Of a DNA stretch of 64,000 nt, positions 35,710 to 44,437 are shown piece after piece. The DNA is from Myxococcales bacterium (GTDB lineage: Bacteria; Myxococcota; Polyangia; Nannocystales; Nannocystaceae), in the NCBI GenBank assembly GCA_016793465.1, contig JAEUJW010000040.1:321488-385487 (forward strand). The letters run 5' to 3'. Position 1 is the stretch's first letter; every line of letters begins with the position of its first letter. The notes under the pieces were generated by a model. That model saw nothing but the letters and a program-made list of their open reading frames with translations. It did no database searches and was not told where the DNA came from. The position numbers and the translations under genes are program-made.

Positions 35710-37272
35710 ATGCTTGCCGCGATGTCGTCCCGTCCCCTCCTGCTCGTCGCCTGCTGCGCGGTCGGCGTGGTCGTCCCGGCCGCGCTCGGCGACAGCTATA
35801 CAGGGCGGCTCAGCGCCCACGAGGGCCTCCACCTCGTCCACGTCGACGACGCCCCGGTCCGCGAACCCGGCCAGCGTCGCCCGCGCCAGACCGTCGTGGT
35901 CGTCATCGACGGCCTCGGACACCTCGAGGCGCAGACGATGCGCTCGACACAATTGCTGGCCGCCCGCGGCCAGTGCCGCCGCACCGACGTCGGCCCGCTG
36001 TCGCTGTCGCGCCCGGTCTACGCGGCGATCTCGACCGGGCTCGAGCCCGACCGCAGCGGCGTGCGCTTCAACGACGACCCCGCCCCGCTGGCCGCGCGCT
36101 CGTTCTGGGAGCTCGCGCGCGCGGCCGGCCTGCGCGTGTCGGCCAGCAGCGAGCTGACCTGGTGGACCGAGATGTTCCCCCGCGGCTTCGACGAGGTCGC
36201 GCTCATCGACCCCGAGGAGGACCCCTTCCGCCGCTCGCCGCCGGCCGACCTGCGCCTGGTCCACCCGCTCGACGTCGACCACGCCGGCCACGAGTCGGGC
36301 GCCGGCTCGCCCGCGTACCGCGCCGCCGTCGACCGCGTCGACCGCCAGCTCGCCGAGTTCCTCGCCCGCGACGTCGACCTCGCGCAGGACCTCGTGGTCG
36401 TCACCGCCGACCACGGCCACTCGCTGCACGGCGGCCACGGCGGGCGCCAGGATCGCATCGCCCGCGTGCTCACCTGCTACGCCGGGCTCGGCGTCCGCCA
36501 CGGCACCGCCGACGCCGCCCTCGCGACCACCGCGATCGGGCCCTCGATCGCGCTCCTGCTCGGCCTGCCGTTCCCCGCCGAGATGCGCGCCGGCGACGAC
36601 GGCCTCGACGCCCTGTGGGACATCGCCGACCCCGCGGTCCTGCCCGCCGCCTGGCTCGACGACCGCCGCCGGGCCGTGGCCCGCTTCCGCGAGGCCAACG
36701 CCGCCGCCGTGGCGACCTGGCTGCCGGCCAGCGAGGGCAGCTGGGACCGCTTCTACGCCTGGCACCGCGCCCACCAGCAGCGCGTCGCCCTGCTGTTCGC
36801 CGGCCTGCTCGGCGTGACCCTCGCGCTGCAGGCCCGGGCCCACCGCGGCGGCGCGCGCCGCTTCGGCCCCGCGTTCGTCGCCGGCTTCTGCGGCCTCGCC
36901 TGGGCCCTGCAGGTCGGCCTGCGCGGCAGCTTCGACCTCAGCTCGGTCGCCAACCGCGAGGACTTCCTGACCTTCACCAGCGCGATCGGCGTCGTCGCCA
37001 CGGTCGCGGCGATCGTCGCGCACTGGCGGCTGCGGCGCGACCTCGACGCCCTCCTGCTCGACCTCGCGGCGATCTCCGCGATCGGCACCCTGCTCTCGCT
37101 CGCCCACCCCGCGGCGCTCGGCTGGCAGCTCGGCTTCCCCGTGCCGCCGCCGCCGGCGTTCTTCTTCCCCTACTGGGCCGCCCTGTTCCTCGGCGCCTTC
37201 AACGGCGTCGGCCTGGTGTTCGGCCTCGTCGCGCTGGCGACGCGCCGCACCGCGACGCGCCGCACCGCGTGA
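35710..37272 (+). CDS. Membrane-bound alkaline-phosphatase-superfamily protein
   Basis: The 520-residue protein has an N-terminal membrane/signal segment and a soluble domain (residues ~50-310). The domain has features of the alkaline phosphatase / nucleotide pyrophosphatase superfamily: VVVVIDGLGH (metal-binding Asp), Ser-rich LSLSRPVYAAISTG at the nucleophile position, HPLDVDHAGHESG and VTADHGHSLHGGHGG with metal-binding Asp/His. Five or so C-terminal membrane helices follow (about 365-515). The layout recalls enzymes that modify lipids or glycans with phospho-groups, or GPI-ethanolamine-phosphate transferases. The substrate is unknown. Confidence 0.8.
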   Translation: MLAAMSSRPLLLVACCAVGVVVPAALGDSYTGRLSAHEGLHLVHVDDAPVREPGQRRPRQTVVVVIDGLGHLEAQTMRSTQLLAARGQCRRTDVGPLSLSRPVYAAISTGLEPDRSGVRFNDDPAPLAARSFWELARAAGLRVSASSELTWWTEMFPRGFDEVALIDPEEDPFRRSPPADLRLVHPLDVDHAGHESGAGSPAYRAAVDRVDRQLAEFLARDVDLAQDLVVVTADHGHSLHGGHGGRQDRIARVLTCYAGLGVRHGTADAALATTAIGPSIALLLGLPFPAEMRAGDDGLDALWDIADPAVLPAAWLDDRRRAVARFREANAAAVATWLPASEGSWDRFYAWHRAHQQRVALLFAGLLGVTLALQARAHRGGARRFGPAFVAGFCGLAWALQVGLRGSFDLSSVANREDFLTFTSAIGVVATVAAIVAHWRLRRDLDALLLDLAAISAIGTLLSLAHPAALGWQLGFPVPPPPAFFFPYWAALFLGAFNGVGLVFGLVALATRRTATRRTA

Positions 37273-37581
37273 CCGCCGTCAGCCGCAACCGTCAGCCGAC
37301 CCCGCACTCGGGCACGTCCCCGCGTCGCTGTGATGAGGGCGAACACCGCCCCCGCGATCGTCCACGGTAGGTTCTTCAAGGGAATGCTCCTCGCCGCTCG
37401 CAGGCGCGCGCGGCACCCGCCCAGAACGGCGTTCCCTTGGCGACCGCGCCCCTCCCGGCGGATCACGCCCGGGCGCCCCGCGGGCGTGCACAGGCTCCAC
37501 CCGCCGCCGACGCCCGGGCTCGCGTGCGAATGAGACGCCGCGGAGATCGCCTGAGACACCGCGGCAGGTAGCATTGCCTCG
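37273..37581. other. Intergenic region without recognisable gene
   Basis: About 310 bases between the phosphatase-superfamily gene and the tandem-TetR gene. I see no convincing gene or terminator. Just before the next promoter there is an imperfect direct repeat (GAGACGCCGCGG at 37531 and GAGACACCGCGG at 37553), which could be a regulator site. Confidence 0.4.
37569..37574 (+). promoter_or_regulatory. -10 element of the TetR operon
   Basis: TAGCAT lies exactly 7 bases before ATG 37582, so the regulator mRNA should be leaderless. Confidence 0.65.
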
Positions 37582-38349
37582 ATGTCTCTCGCAGCCGACG
37601 AACAGAAGCGGGTGCTCGCGGCCGCCGCACGCCTCGGCGGGCGGGACGGCGGGTACACCATGGACCAGCTGGCGCGCACCGCCGGCATGTCGCGGGCCAC
37701 CCTGTACCGCCGCTTCGGCGGGCGCGCCCGCCTCGACGCGGCCCTGCGCGAGCGCGGCGCGGCGCCCCAGTCGCTGCGCGAGCGCCTGCTGGCCGCGACC
37801 TTCGAGCTGGTCGGCGAGCGCGGCCCGCTCGGGTTCTCGCTCGAGGACGTGGCGGTCCGCGCCGGCGCCTCCGTCACCACGATCTACCGCATGTTCGGCG
37901 AGCGCGACGAGCTGATCCGCGAGGCGATCACCCGCCTGGCCCCGCACGCGACCCTGCGCGAGCTCGTCGTCGATCACGACGCGCCGATCGCCGCGACCCT
38001 CGAGGGCTTCGTCGCCGCGGCGATCGGCCGCTTCGAGTCGCAGCCGATCTTCCTGCGCATCATCTTCAGCCCCGACCCCGACTCGTGGCGCTACCTCCAC
38101 CGCATCCGCGAGCACGAGGTCCGCCTCTCGCGCGTGATGCACGAGTACTTCGCCGCCCAGATCGAGCGCGGCCGCGTCGGCGGCGCCCCGCCCCGGCGCC
38201 TGGCCACCGCGCTGGTCGGCATGGTCCTCGGCGACGTGCTCATGCACCGCATGAGCAGCGACCCGCGCCCGCCGGCGGCCGAGCGCGCCCGCGTCATCGT
38301 CGCGCTGTTCCTCGCCGGCGCCGGCAGGGGCAGCCGGAGGCGCGCATGA
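37582..38349 (+). CDS. TetR-family regulator with two N-terminal HTH domains
   Basis: The 255-residue protein contains two TetR_N-like helix-turn-helix units in tandem: residues ~6-50 (YTMDQLARTAGMSRATLYRR) and ~66-112 (FSLEDVAVRAGASVTTIYRM). One C-terminal ligand/dimer domain follows. Ordinary TetR proteins have a single HTH and ~200 residues. A dimer would carry four HTHs. The last codons overlap the start of the next gene (ATGA), so it likely controls the operon it heads. Confidence 0.88.
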   Translation: MSLAADEQKRVLAAAARLGGRDGGYTMDQLARTAGMSRATLYRRFGGRARLDAALRERGAAPQSLRERLLAATFELVGERGPLGFSLEDVAVRAGASVTTIYRMFGERDELIREAITRLAPHATLRELVVDHDAPIAATLEGFVAAAIGRFESQPIFLRIIFSPDPDSWRYLHRIREHEVRLSRVMHEYFAAQIERGRVGGAPPRRLATALVGMVLGDVLMHRMSSDPRPPAAERARVIVALFLAGAGRGSRRRA

Positions 38350-41021
38350 CTTCGACGACCACCTGGGTGATCGACCTCGCCGACCCCGCCGCCGGCGACC
38401 TCGCCAGCGCCGGCGGCAAGGCCGTCGGCCTGCACGCCCTGCTCGCCGCCGGCCTGCCCGCCCCTCCCGGCTTCTGCGTGACGACCGCCGCCTTCCTCGC
38501 CGCCGGCGCGGCCGACCGCACGTTCGCCGCCCTGCTCGCCGAGCTCGACGCCTGCCCCGCCGACGACCTCGAGGCCCTGCGCCGCCGCGCCGCCGCGCTG
38601 CGCGAGCGCGTCTCGCGGCTGCCGCTGTCGGACGCCCTCGTCGCCGCGGTGGCCGCGGCCCTGCGCCGCCACGGCGAGCACGCCTACGCCGTGCGCTCGA
38701 GCGCCAGCGCCGAGGACCTCGACGACGCCTCGTTCGCCGGCCTGCAGGACAGCTTCTTGCAGGTCCGCGGCGCCGAGGCCGTGACCGACCGCGTGCGCGC
38801 GTGCTGGGCCTCGCTGTTCACCGACCGCGCCGTCGCCTACCGCCGCCGCCGGGGCATCGCCGCCGCCGACGCCGCCATGGCGGTGGTCGTCCAGCGCATG
38901 GTCGCCGCCGACGCCGCCGGCGTGATCTTCTCCGCCGACCCGACCACCGGCCACCGCGGCGTCGCCGTGATCGAGGCCGTCTGGGGCCTCGGCGAGGCCC
39001 TCGTCAGCGGCCGCGCCCCCGCCGACATCATCAAGGTCCGCCGCGACGACGGCGCCGTGCTCGAGCGCCGCCTCGCCGACAAGCGCCGCGCGCTCCTCGG
39101 CCTGCCCGGAGGCGGCACCCGCGAGCAGGATGTCCCCGAGGACAGGCGCGCCGTCTCCGTCCTCGACGACGCCGAGGCCCGCGAGCTCGCCGCCCTCGCC
39201 GCGCGCGCCGAGGCCCTGCGCGGCGCCCCGCAGGACGTCGAGTGGGCGCGCCAGGACGGCGCCCTCTATCTGCTGCAGTCGCGGGCGATCACCACCCTGT
39301 TCCCGCAGGTCGGCAGCGACGACGGCCGCCGCCGCGTGTATCTCTCGTTCGGCCACGTCCAGGTCAACCTCGCGCCGCTCTCGCGGTTCGGCATGTCAGT
39401 GATCCGCCGCCTCATCCCGTTCGGCCGCCGCCACGGCATCTCGCGCTACGTGCGGGACGCCGGCGGCCGCCTGTTCGCCGACCTCACGCCGATCCTGCAG
39501 CGCGCCCCGCTGAGCTCCATCATCCCCGCCGTGCTCGGCCACATGCATCGCCCGAGCGCCGAGCGCCTCGCGGCCGTGCGCTCGCGGCCCGACGTGCTCG
39601 CCGCCGCCAGGTCGATGCGCCCGACGCTCCTCGAGATGGCGCGCTTCATGGCCCCCGTGCTCGCGCGGACCGTCCGCCGCTCGCTGATGGCGCCCGCGCG
39701 CATGCGTGCCCTGCTCGTCGGCATCTACGACGACCTCGTCGCCCGCCAGAAGGCCGCCGTGGCCGCCGCCCCCGACAGCCCGGCCCGCCTGCGCGTCCTG
39801 CAGAGGGAGCTCGCCGACGAGTTCGACGTCATGATGCGCCGCGCCGTGATGCCGCTGATCGCCGCGATGTTCCTCGGCGAGCGCGTGCTCCGGCGCATGT
39901 GCGCCCGCGTGTGCCCCGAGGCCGCCCCCGACGCGCTGCTGCGCGGCCTCGAGGGCAACATCACCACCGAGATGGACCTCGAGCTCGGCGACCTCGCCGA
40001 CCTCGCCCGCGACCACGCCGGCCTCGTCGCCGCCCTCCGCGGCGCCGACCCGGTCGCCTTCGCCGCCCAGCGCGGCCCCGCCACCGCGCCGTTCTTCGCC
40101 GGCTGGGACCGCTTCCTCGCCCGCTACGGCTCGCGCTGCGCCGGCGAGATCGACGTCGCCGTGCCGCGCTGGCGCGATCGCCCCGACGCTCTGCTGCGCG
40201 CCCTCGCCGGCCTGCAGGACCTCCCCGCCGGCGCCCACCGGGCCCAGCACGAGGCCGCCCGCCGCGAGGCCGAGCGCGTCGCCTCCGTCATCGAGGCCGC
40301 CGCCCGCCGCGGCCCGCTCGGCTGGCTGCGCGGCCCCTTCATCCGCGGCCTCATCGACCGCGTGCGCACCGCCCACGCCCTGCGCGAGCACCACAAGTTC
40401 GCGCTCATCGAGCTGTTCGGCCTGCTGCACGCCGCCGCCCGCGAGGTCGGCGACGCGCTCGTCGCCGACGGCGCCGCCGACGACCCCGACGACGTGTTCC
40501 TGCTCGACCTCGACGACGTGCTCGCCGCCGCCGACGCCCACGCCCGCGGCGCCTCGCTCGCGCCCCACAAGCAGCGCCTCGCCGACGCCCGCCGCCTCGC
40601 CGCCCAGCACGCCACCCTCACCCCGCCGTCGCTGGTGACCGACGAGGGTGAGGTCCCCCCGCTGCCCGTCGCCGCCGAATTGCCGGCCGGCACGCTGCGC
40701 GGCGTCGCCGTGTCCTCTGGCGTGATCGAGGGCCGCGCGCGCGTGATCCGCGACCCCGCGCGCGAGACCCTCGCCGCCGGCGAGGTGCTCGTCGCCCCCT
40801 TCACCGACCCCGGCTGGACCCCGCTGTTCATGCACGCCGCGGCGCTCGTCATGGAGGTCGGCGGCCTCATGACCCACGGCAGCGTGGTCGCCCGCGAGAT
40901 CGGCATCCCCGCAGTCGTCGCCGTCGACGACGCCACCCGCAAGATCCGCGACGGCCAGCGCGTCCGCGTCGACGGCGACCGCGGCTGGGTCACCCTGCTC
41001 GCCGACGAGGAGGGCGCGTGA
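38346..41021 (+). CDS. PEP-utilising ATP-grasp phosphotransferase (PpsA / rifampicin phosphotransferase-like)
   Basis: The 891-residue protein has an N-terminal ATP-grasp domain (PF01326; GGKAVGLHALLAAGLPAPPG, YAVRSSASAEDLDDASFAG, EAVWGLGEALVSG). It ends with a phosphohistidine swivel domain in GGLMTHGSVVAREIGIPAVV (His844). The middle 450 residues are helical, and I see no TIM-barrel PEP/pyruvate domain as in PpsA or PpdK. This layout matches rifampicin phosphotransferase-like proteins, which move a phosphate from ATP through His to a bound small molecule. The real substrate is unknown. It is translationally coupled to the TetR gene before it and the permease after it. Confidence 0.85.
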   Translation: MTSTTTWVIDLADPAAGDLASAGGKAVGLHALLAAGLPAPPGFCVTTAAFLAAGAADRTFAALLAELDACPADDLEALRRRAAALRERVSRLPLSDALVAAVAAALRRHGEHAYAVRSSASAEDLDDASFAGLQDSFLQVRGAEAVTDRVRACWASLFTDRAVAYRRRRGIAAADAAMAVVVQRMVAADAAGVIFSADPTTGHRGVAVIEAVWGLGEALVSGRAPADIIKVRRDDGAVLERRLADKRRALLGLPGGGTREQDVPEDRRAVSVLDDAEARELAALAARAEALRGAPQDVEWARQDGALYLLQSRAITTLFPQVGSDDGRRRVYLSFGHVQVNLAPLSRFGMSVIRRLIPFGRRHGISRYVRDAGGRLFADLTPILQRAPLSSIIPAVLGHMHRPSAERLAAVRSRPDVLAAARSMRPTLLEMARFMAPVLARTVRRSLMAPARMRALLVGIYDDLVARQKAAVAAAPDSPARLRVLQRELADEFDVMMRRAVMPLIAAMFLGERVLRRMCARVCPEAAPDALLRGLEGNITTEMDLELGDLADLARDHAGLVAALRGADPVAFAAQRGPATAPFFAGWDRFLARYGSRCAGEIDVAVPRWRDRPDALLRALAGLQDLPAGAHRAQHEAARREAERVASVIEAAARRGPLGWLRGPFIRGLIDRVRTAHALREHHKFALIELFGLLHAAAREVGDALVADGAADDPDDVFLLDLDDVLAAADAHARGASLAPHKQRLADARRLAAQHATLTPPSLVTDEGEVPPLPVAAELPAGTLRGVAVSSGVIEGRARVIRDPARETLAAGEVLVAPFTDPGWTPLFMHAAALVMEVGGLMTHGSVVAREIGIPAVVAVDDATRKIRDGQRVRVDGDRGWVTLLADEEGA

Positions 41022-41497
41022 AGCTCGCCCTGCTCGCCATGGCCGCGCCGCTGGCGCTCCTGCTCGCGGTCATCGCCCACCAGCGCAAGTTCGCCGAGCT
41101 GTGGACCGCGAGCCTCGGCCAGGCCCAGGGCCTCCTGCCGCTGCTGCTGCTCGCCGTCCTGTTCGCCGCCTGCGTCGAGGTCGTGGTGCCCGCCGACATC
41201 ATCAGCCGCTGGCTCGGCCAGGAGTCGGGCGCGCGCGGCATCTTGCTGGCGTGGCTCGCCGGCGTGCTGACCCCCGGCGGCGGCCCGATCGGCCTGACCC
41301 TCGTCGCCGCCTTCGCCCGCCAGGGCGCCGCGGTCCCGGTCCTCCTGACCTACCTCGTCTCGCTGTCGACGCTCTCGCTGATCCGCATGCCGCTCGAGGT
41401 CGGCATCCTCGGCGGCCGTCTGACCCTGCTGCGCGTCGCCTTCTGCGCGCTGCTCCCGCCGCTCGTCGGCCTCGCCGCCCGCCTGTGTCGCCTGTGA
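41018..41497 (+). CDS. Permease subunit, COG0701 / ArsP-like half
   Basis: The 159-residue protein has four to five membrane helices. It carries the conserved stretch PADIISRWLGQESGARGILL, then GVLTPGGGPIGLTLVAAFAR and SLIRMPLEVGILGG, typical of one half of the DUF318/ArsP permeases (COG0701). Full-length members are ~300 residues with two such halves, so this is a half-size version that may dimerise. The GTG start overlaps the kinase stop (GTGA). Its role may be export of the product of the preceding phosphotransferase. The stop abuts that of the opposite gene in TGATCA. Confidence 0.75.
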   Translation: MKLALLAMAAPLALLLAVIAHQRKFAELWTASLGQAQGLLPLLLLAVLFAACVEVVVPADIISRWLGQESGARGILLAWLAGVLTPGGGPIGLTLVAAFARQGAAVPVLLTYLVSLSTLSLIRMPLEVGILGGRLTLLRVAFCALLPPLVGLAARLCRL

Positions 41498-41794
41498 TCA
41501 GCGCTTCAGCAGCGACTCGCGGCGGATGAGGTAGACCAGCGGGCCGATCGAGCCGAGCGTCGCCGTCAGCAGCAGGTACGGCGCGACCGTCAGCCCGTGC
41601 TTGCGCGCGTCGACCCACATCCACGCCGCGATCATGCCGATCGCCAGCAGCAGGTCGACCCCGACCTGCACGCTCCCGGGGTTGTCGAGCAGCCCGGCGA
41701 AGATCTGCACGAACCCGACCTCGGCGACCGCCCAGGCGGTCAGCGCGAGGAAGTCGACGAGCACGATGGTGAGGAGGATCTGCTTCTTGTTCAT
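41498..41794 (-). CDS. Small membrane protein, DUF2834-like
   Basis: The 98-residue protein starts MNKKQILLTIVLVDFLALTA and has three hydrophobic segments (about 5-27, 44-60, 70-90). The second is followed by WMWVDARKHG and the third ends LGSIGPLVYLIRR, the pattern I associate with DUF2834. Function unknown. AAGGAC lies upstream of the ATG. A much longer open frame in this register continues upstream but only shadows the histidine kinase. Confidence 0.75.
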   Translation of the reverse strand: MNKKQILLTIVLVDFLALTAWAVAEVGFVQIFAGLLDNPGSVQVGVDLLLAIGMIAAWMWVDARKHGLTVAPYLLLTATLGSIGPLVYLIRRESLLKR

Positions 41795-42009
41795 GGCGGT
41801 TGTCCTTCGCCGTCCCCGTGAGCAACCCGCGTGCCAGCCGCGATCGTCAGGCCCGCTCGCCCGCCGCGCGCCCCCGCGTTGCAGCCCTGCAACGTCGGGT
41901 TGCGCCGCCGCATCGTCGCCGCGCCGCGCCCCCGCGATCGCGGCCCGTCGCCGCTGGCACGCGTGCTGCTGGCTGCGCCGGTCATGTCGCGCCTCGCCGC
42001 CGCCTCGGT

Positions 42010-42015
42010 TACCCT
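42010..42015 (+). promoter_or_regulatory. -10 element of a leaderless promoter (histidine kinase)
   Basis: TACCCT lies exactly 7 bases before the GTG at 42023, in the TACCCTCGCC context seen at other genes. Confidence 0.6.
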
Positions 42016-42022
42016 CGCCCTC

Positions 42023-42955
42023 GTGCCCTCGTCGTCGACCCTGCTCCGCGATCCGCGGGCCGGCGCGCTGCTCGGCTTCGGCCTCGGCGGCGTCGACTAC
42101 CTGCTGCTGCGCGCGCTCGGCGTGACCATGCGGCTCGGCTCGCACGACGCCACCCTCGCCATCTGCCTGGTGTTCGCCCTCAGCTTCGCCGGGCTCGGCT
42201 GGGCGATCAGCCGCCTGCTCGCCGCCCAGGTCGCCCTGCGGGCCTCCGCCCTGCAGGTCGCCGACAGCCAGCGCCGCGCGCTGCACAGCGAGAAGCTGGC
42301 GGAGATCGGTGCGCTCGCCGCCGGCGTCGCCCACGAGGTCCGCAACCCGCTCGGCGTCATCCGCTCGTCCGCCGCCATGCTCGCGCAGGACCTCCCCGAG
42401 GGCAGCGACGCCCGCCGCGCCTCCGGCTTCATCGTCGACGAGGTCGACCGCCTCAACGGCGTGGTGCGGGCCCTCCTCGACTACGCCCGCCCGCTCGCCA
42501 CCCGCCACGAGCCGCTCACCCTCGACGCCCTCATGTCCGCCGTCCACCCGCTCGTCGCGCCCGCGCTCGACGAGCGCGGCGTCCGCCTGACCACCCGCGG
42601 CGCCGGGACCCTGCGCGGCGACCCCGACCTGATCGCCCAGGTCGCGCTCACCCTCATCGACAACGCCGCCCACGCTGCCCGCGGCGGCCGCGTCGAGGTC
42701 TCGCTCGCCGCCACCACCGCCGGCTGCGAGCTGCGCGTCGCCGACGACGGCCCCGGCGTCGACCCCGTCGTCCAGGGCCGCATCTTCGCCCCGTTCGTCA
42801 CCACACGCCCCGGCGGCACCGGCCTCGGCCTCGCCATGGCCGCCCGCATCGCCGAGGCCCACGGCGGCACCGTGCGATTGAGCCACGGCGGCGGCCTCGG
42901 CCCCGACGGCCGCGGCGCCTGCTTCGTGCTCGCCCTCCCGGAGGCCCACGCGTGA
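42023..42955 (+). CDS. NtrB-like sensor histidine kinase
   Basis: The 310-residue protein has two N-terminal membrane helices (about 14-35 and 43-66) with no sizable sensor domain between them. A HisKA dimerisation domain follows (GALAAGVAHEVRNPLGVI, phospho-acceptor His104). The HATPase has N box LIDNAAHAARGG, G1 DDGPGV and G2 GGTGLGLAMAARI. It should phosphorylate the sigma-54 activator encoded next, whose GTG overlaps this stop (GTGA). I chose GTG 42023 from the -10 rule; ATG 41984 and earlier starts are also in frame. Confidence 0.85.
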   Translation: MPSSSTLLRDPRAGALLGFGLGGVDYLLLRALGVTMRLGSHDATLAICLVFALSFAGLGWAISRLLAAQVALRASALQVADSQRRALHSEKLAEIGALAAGVAHEVRNPLGVIRSSAAMLAQDLPEGSDARRASGFIVDEVDRLNGVVRALLDYARPLATRHEPLTLDALMSAVHPLVAPALDERGVRLTTRGAGTLRGDPDLIAQVALTLIDNAAHAARGGRVEVSLAATTAGCELRVADDGPGVDPVVQGRIFAPFVTTRPGGTGLGLAMAARIAEAHGGTVRLSHGGGLGPDGRGACFVLALPEAHA

Positions 42956-44313
42956 GCGCCCACGTCGCCGTCCTCGACGACGAACCCCGCATGACCGAGG
43001 TCATGGCCATGCTCCTGCGCCGCGACGGCCACGACGTCACCACGTTCACCGACCCGCAGGCCTGCATCACCGCCCTCGGCGAGCGCAGCTTCGACCTGCT
43101 GTTCACCGATTTAAAGATGCCCGGCAGCGACGGCCTCGCAGTTTTAAACCACGCCAGGCGCCTCGCCCCCGACATGCCGGTCGTGCTGATGACCGCCCAC
43201 GCCAGCGTCGCCACCGCCCTCGCCGCCGTCCGCGAGGGCGCCTTCGACTACATAGAAAAACCGTTCGACAACGAGGCCTGCCTCGCGCTCACCCGCCGCG
43301 CCCTCGAGGTCACCCGCCTCGCCCGCGACAACCGCTACATGCGCGCGCGCCTGCAGCAGCTGCACGCGCTCGACGAGGCCGTGACCGCCAGCGCCGCCAT
43401 GCGCGAGGTCTTCGGGCTCGCCGAGCGGGCCGCCCGCAGCCGGGCCACCGCGCTCGTGTGGGGCGAGAGCGGCACCGGCAAGGAGCTCGTCGCCCGGGCG
43501 ATCCACCGCCACAGCGACCGCGTGCAGGGCCCGTTCGTCGCCGTCAACTGCAAGGCGTTCGCCGGCGGCGTCCTCGAGAGCGAGCTGTTCGGCCACGAGA
43601 AGGGCGCCTACACCGGCGCCGCCAGCACGCGCGCCGGCGTGTTCGAACGCGCCGACGGCGGCACCCTCCTGCTCGACGAGATCGGCGAGGTCGACCTCGA
43701 GTTCCAGGCCAAGCTCCTGCGCGTGCTCCAGACCCGCGAGGTCCTGCCCGTCGGCGGCTCGAAGCCGAGGCCCGTCGACGTCCGCCTCGTCGCCGCTACC
43801 AACCGCGACCTCCGCGCCGAGGTCGCCGCCGGCCGCTTCCGCGAGGACCTGTACTTCCGCCTCGCCGTCATCCCCATCCGCCTGCCGCCGCTGCGCGAGC
43901 GCCCCGAGGACATCCTCCCGCTCGCCCGCCACTTCCTCGCCCGCTGGGCCCGCGAGCTCGGCCGCACGATCCACGGCTGGTCGAGCGAGGTCGAGGCCTG
44001 GCTGCTCGCCCACCCCTGGCCCGGCAACGTCCGCGAGCTCGAGAACCTGGTCGAGCGCGCCGCCGTGCTCGCGCGCGACGAGCACATCACGCTCGCCGAC
44101 CTCCTCCTCGACCACAGCCCCGCCCCCTCGCCGCCCCCGTCCGGCGACGAGTCCCTGCCCCTGCAAGCCTTCCTCGACCGCGCCGCCGAGCGCCACATCC
44201 GCGGCGCGCTCGCCCGCCATCAAGGTCGCCGCGCCGAGGCCGCCCGCGCCCTCGGCGTCGAGCGCACCACCCTCTACCGCCTCATGAAAAAATTCATGCT
44301 CGACGCCGAGTGA
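42952..44313 (+). CDS. Sigma-54-dependent response regulator, NtrC family
   Basis: The 453-residue protein has a receiver domain (1-120; Asp53 in LLFTDLKMPG, Lys in YIEKPF). The AAA+ domain has Walker A GESGTGKE, the sigma-54 contact loop as GAYTGA rather than GAFTGA, Walker B GGTLLLDEIGE and the R-finger region. A C-terminal Fis-type HTH follows (RRAEAARALGVERTTLYRLM). It should activate sigma-54 promoters when phosphorylated by the coupled kinase. The Phe-to-Tyr change in the loop is a tolerated variant. AT-rich codons occur at TDLKM and AVLNH. Confidence 0.95.
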   Translation: MSAHVAVLDDEPRMTEVMAMLLRRDGHDVTTFTDPQACITALGERSFDLLFTDLKMPGSDGLAVLNHARRLAPDMPVVLMTAHASVATALAAVREGAFDYIEKPFDNEACLALTRRALEVTRLARDNRYMRARLQQLHALDEAVTASAAMREVFGLAERAARSRATALVWGESGTGKELVARAIHRHSDRVQGPFVAVNCKAFAGGVLESELFGHEKGAYTGAASTRAGVFERADGGTLLLDEIGEVDLEFQAKLLRVLQTREVLPVGGSKPRPVDVRLVAATNRDLRAEVAAGRFREDLYFRLAVIPIRLPPLRERPEDILPLARHFLARWARELGRTIHGWSSEVEAWLLAHPWPGNVRELENLVERAAVLARDEHITLADLLLDHSPAPSPPPSGDESLPLQAFLDRAAERHIRGALARHQGRRAEAARALGVERTTLYRLMKKFMLDAE

Positions 44314-44430
44314 CCCGCCCCGTCGAACGCCCCACCACCACACGAAATACTTCACGCTCGACGCCGCGTGACCCGCCCCCGTCGAACGCCCCACCACCAC
44401 ACGAAAAACTTCGTACTCGACGCCGCGCGA
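44286..44430. repeat. 58-59 bp tandem repeat derived from the 3' end of the ntrC-like gene
   Basis: Copy 1 (44286-44343) covers the last codons and stop of the regulator plus 30 bases beyond. Copy 2 (44344-44402) and a partial copy 3 (44403-44430) repeat it with a few changes. Each begins GAAA...TTC and contains CTCGACGCCG and GTCGAACGCCCCACCACCA. Copies 2 and 3 have lost the reading frame. Confidence 0.9.
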
Positions 44431-44437
44431 CCGCGGC

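Noticed and set aside
37330..37533. 67-residue ORF in the gap before the TetR gene
   Set aside because: There is no ribosome binding site or -10 element, the composition is shadow-like, and no family resemblance is seen.
41800..42951. Extension of the NtrC-like regulator upstream
   Set aside because: The extra part is Arg/Pro-rich shadow of the histidine kinase. The receiver domain begins right at GTG 42952.
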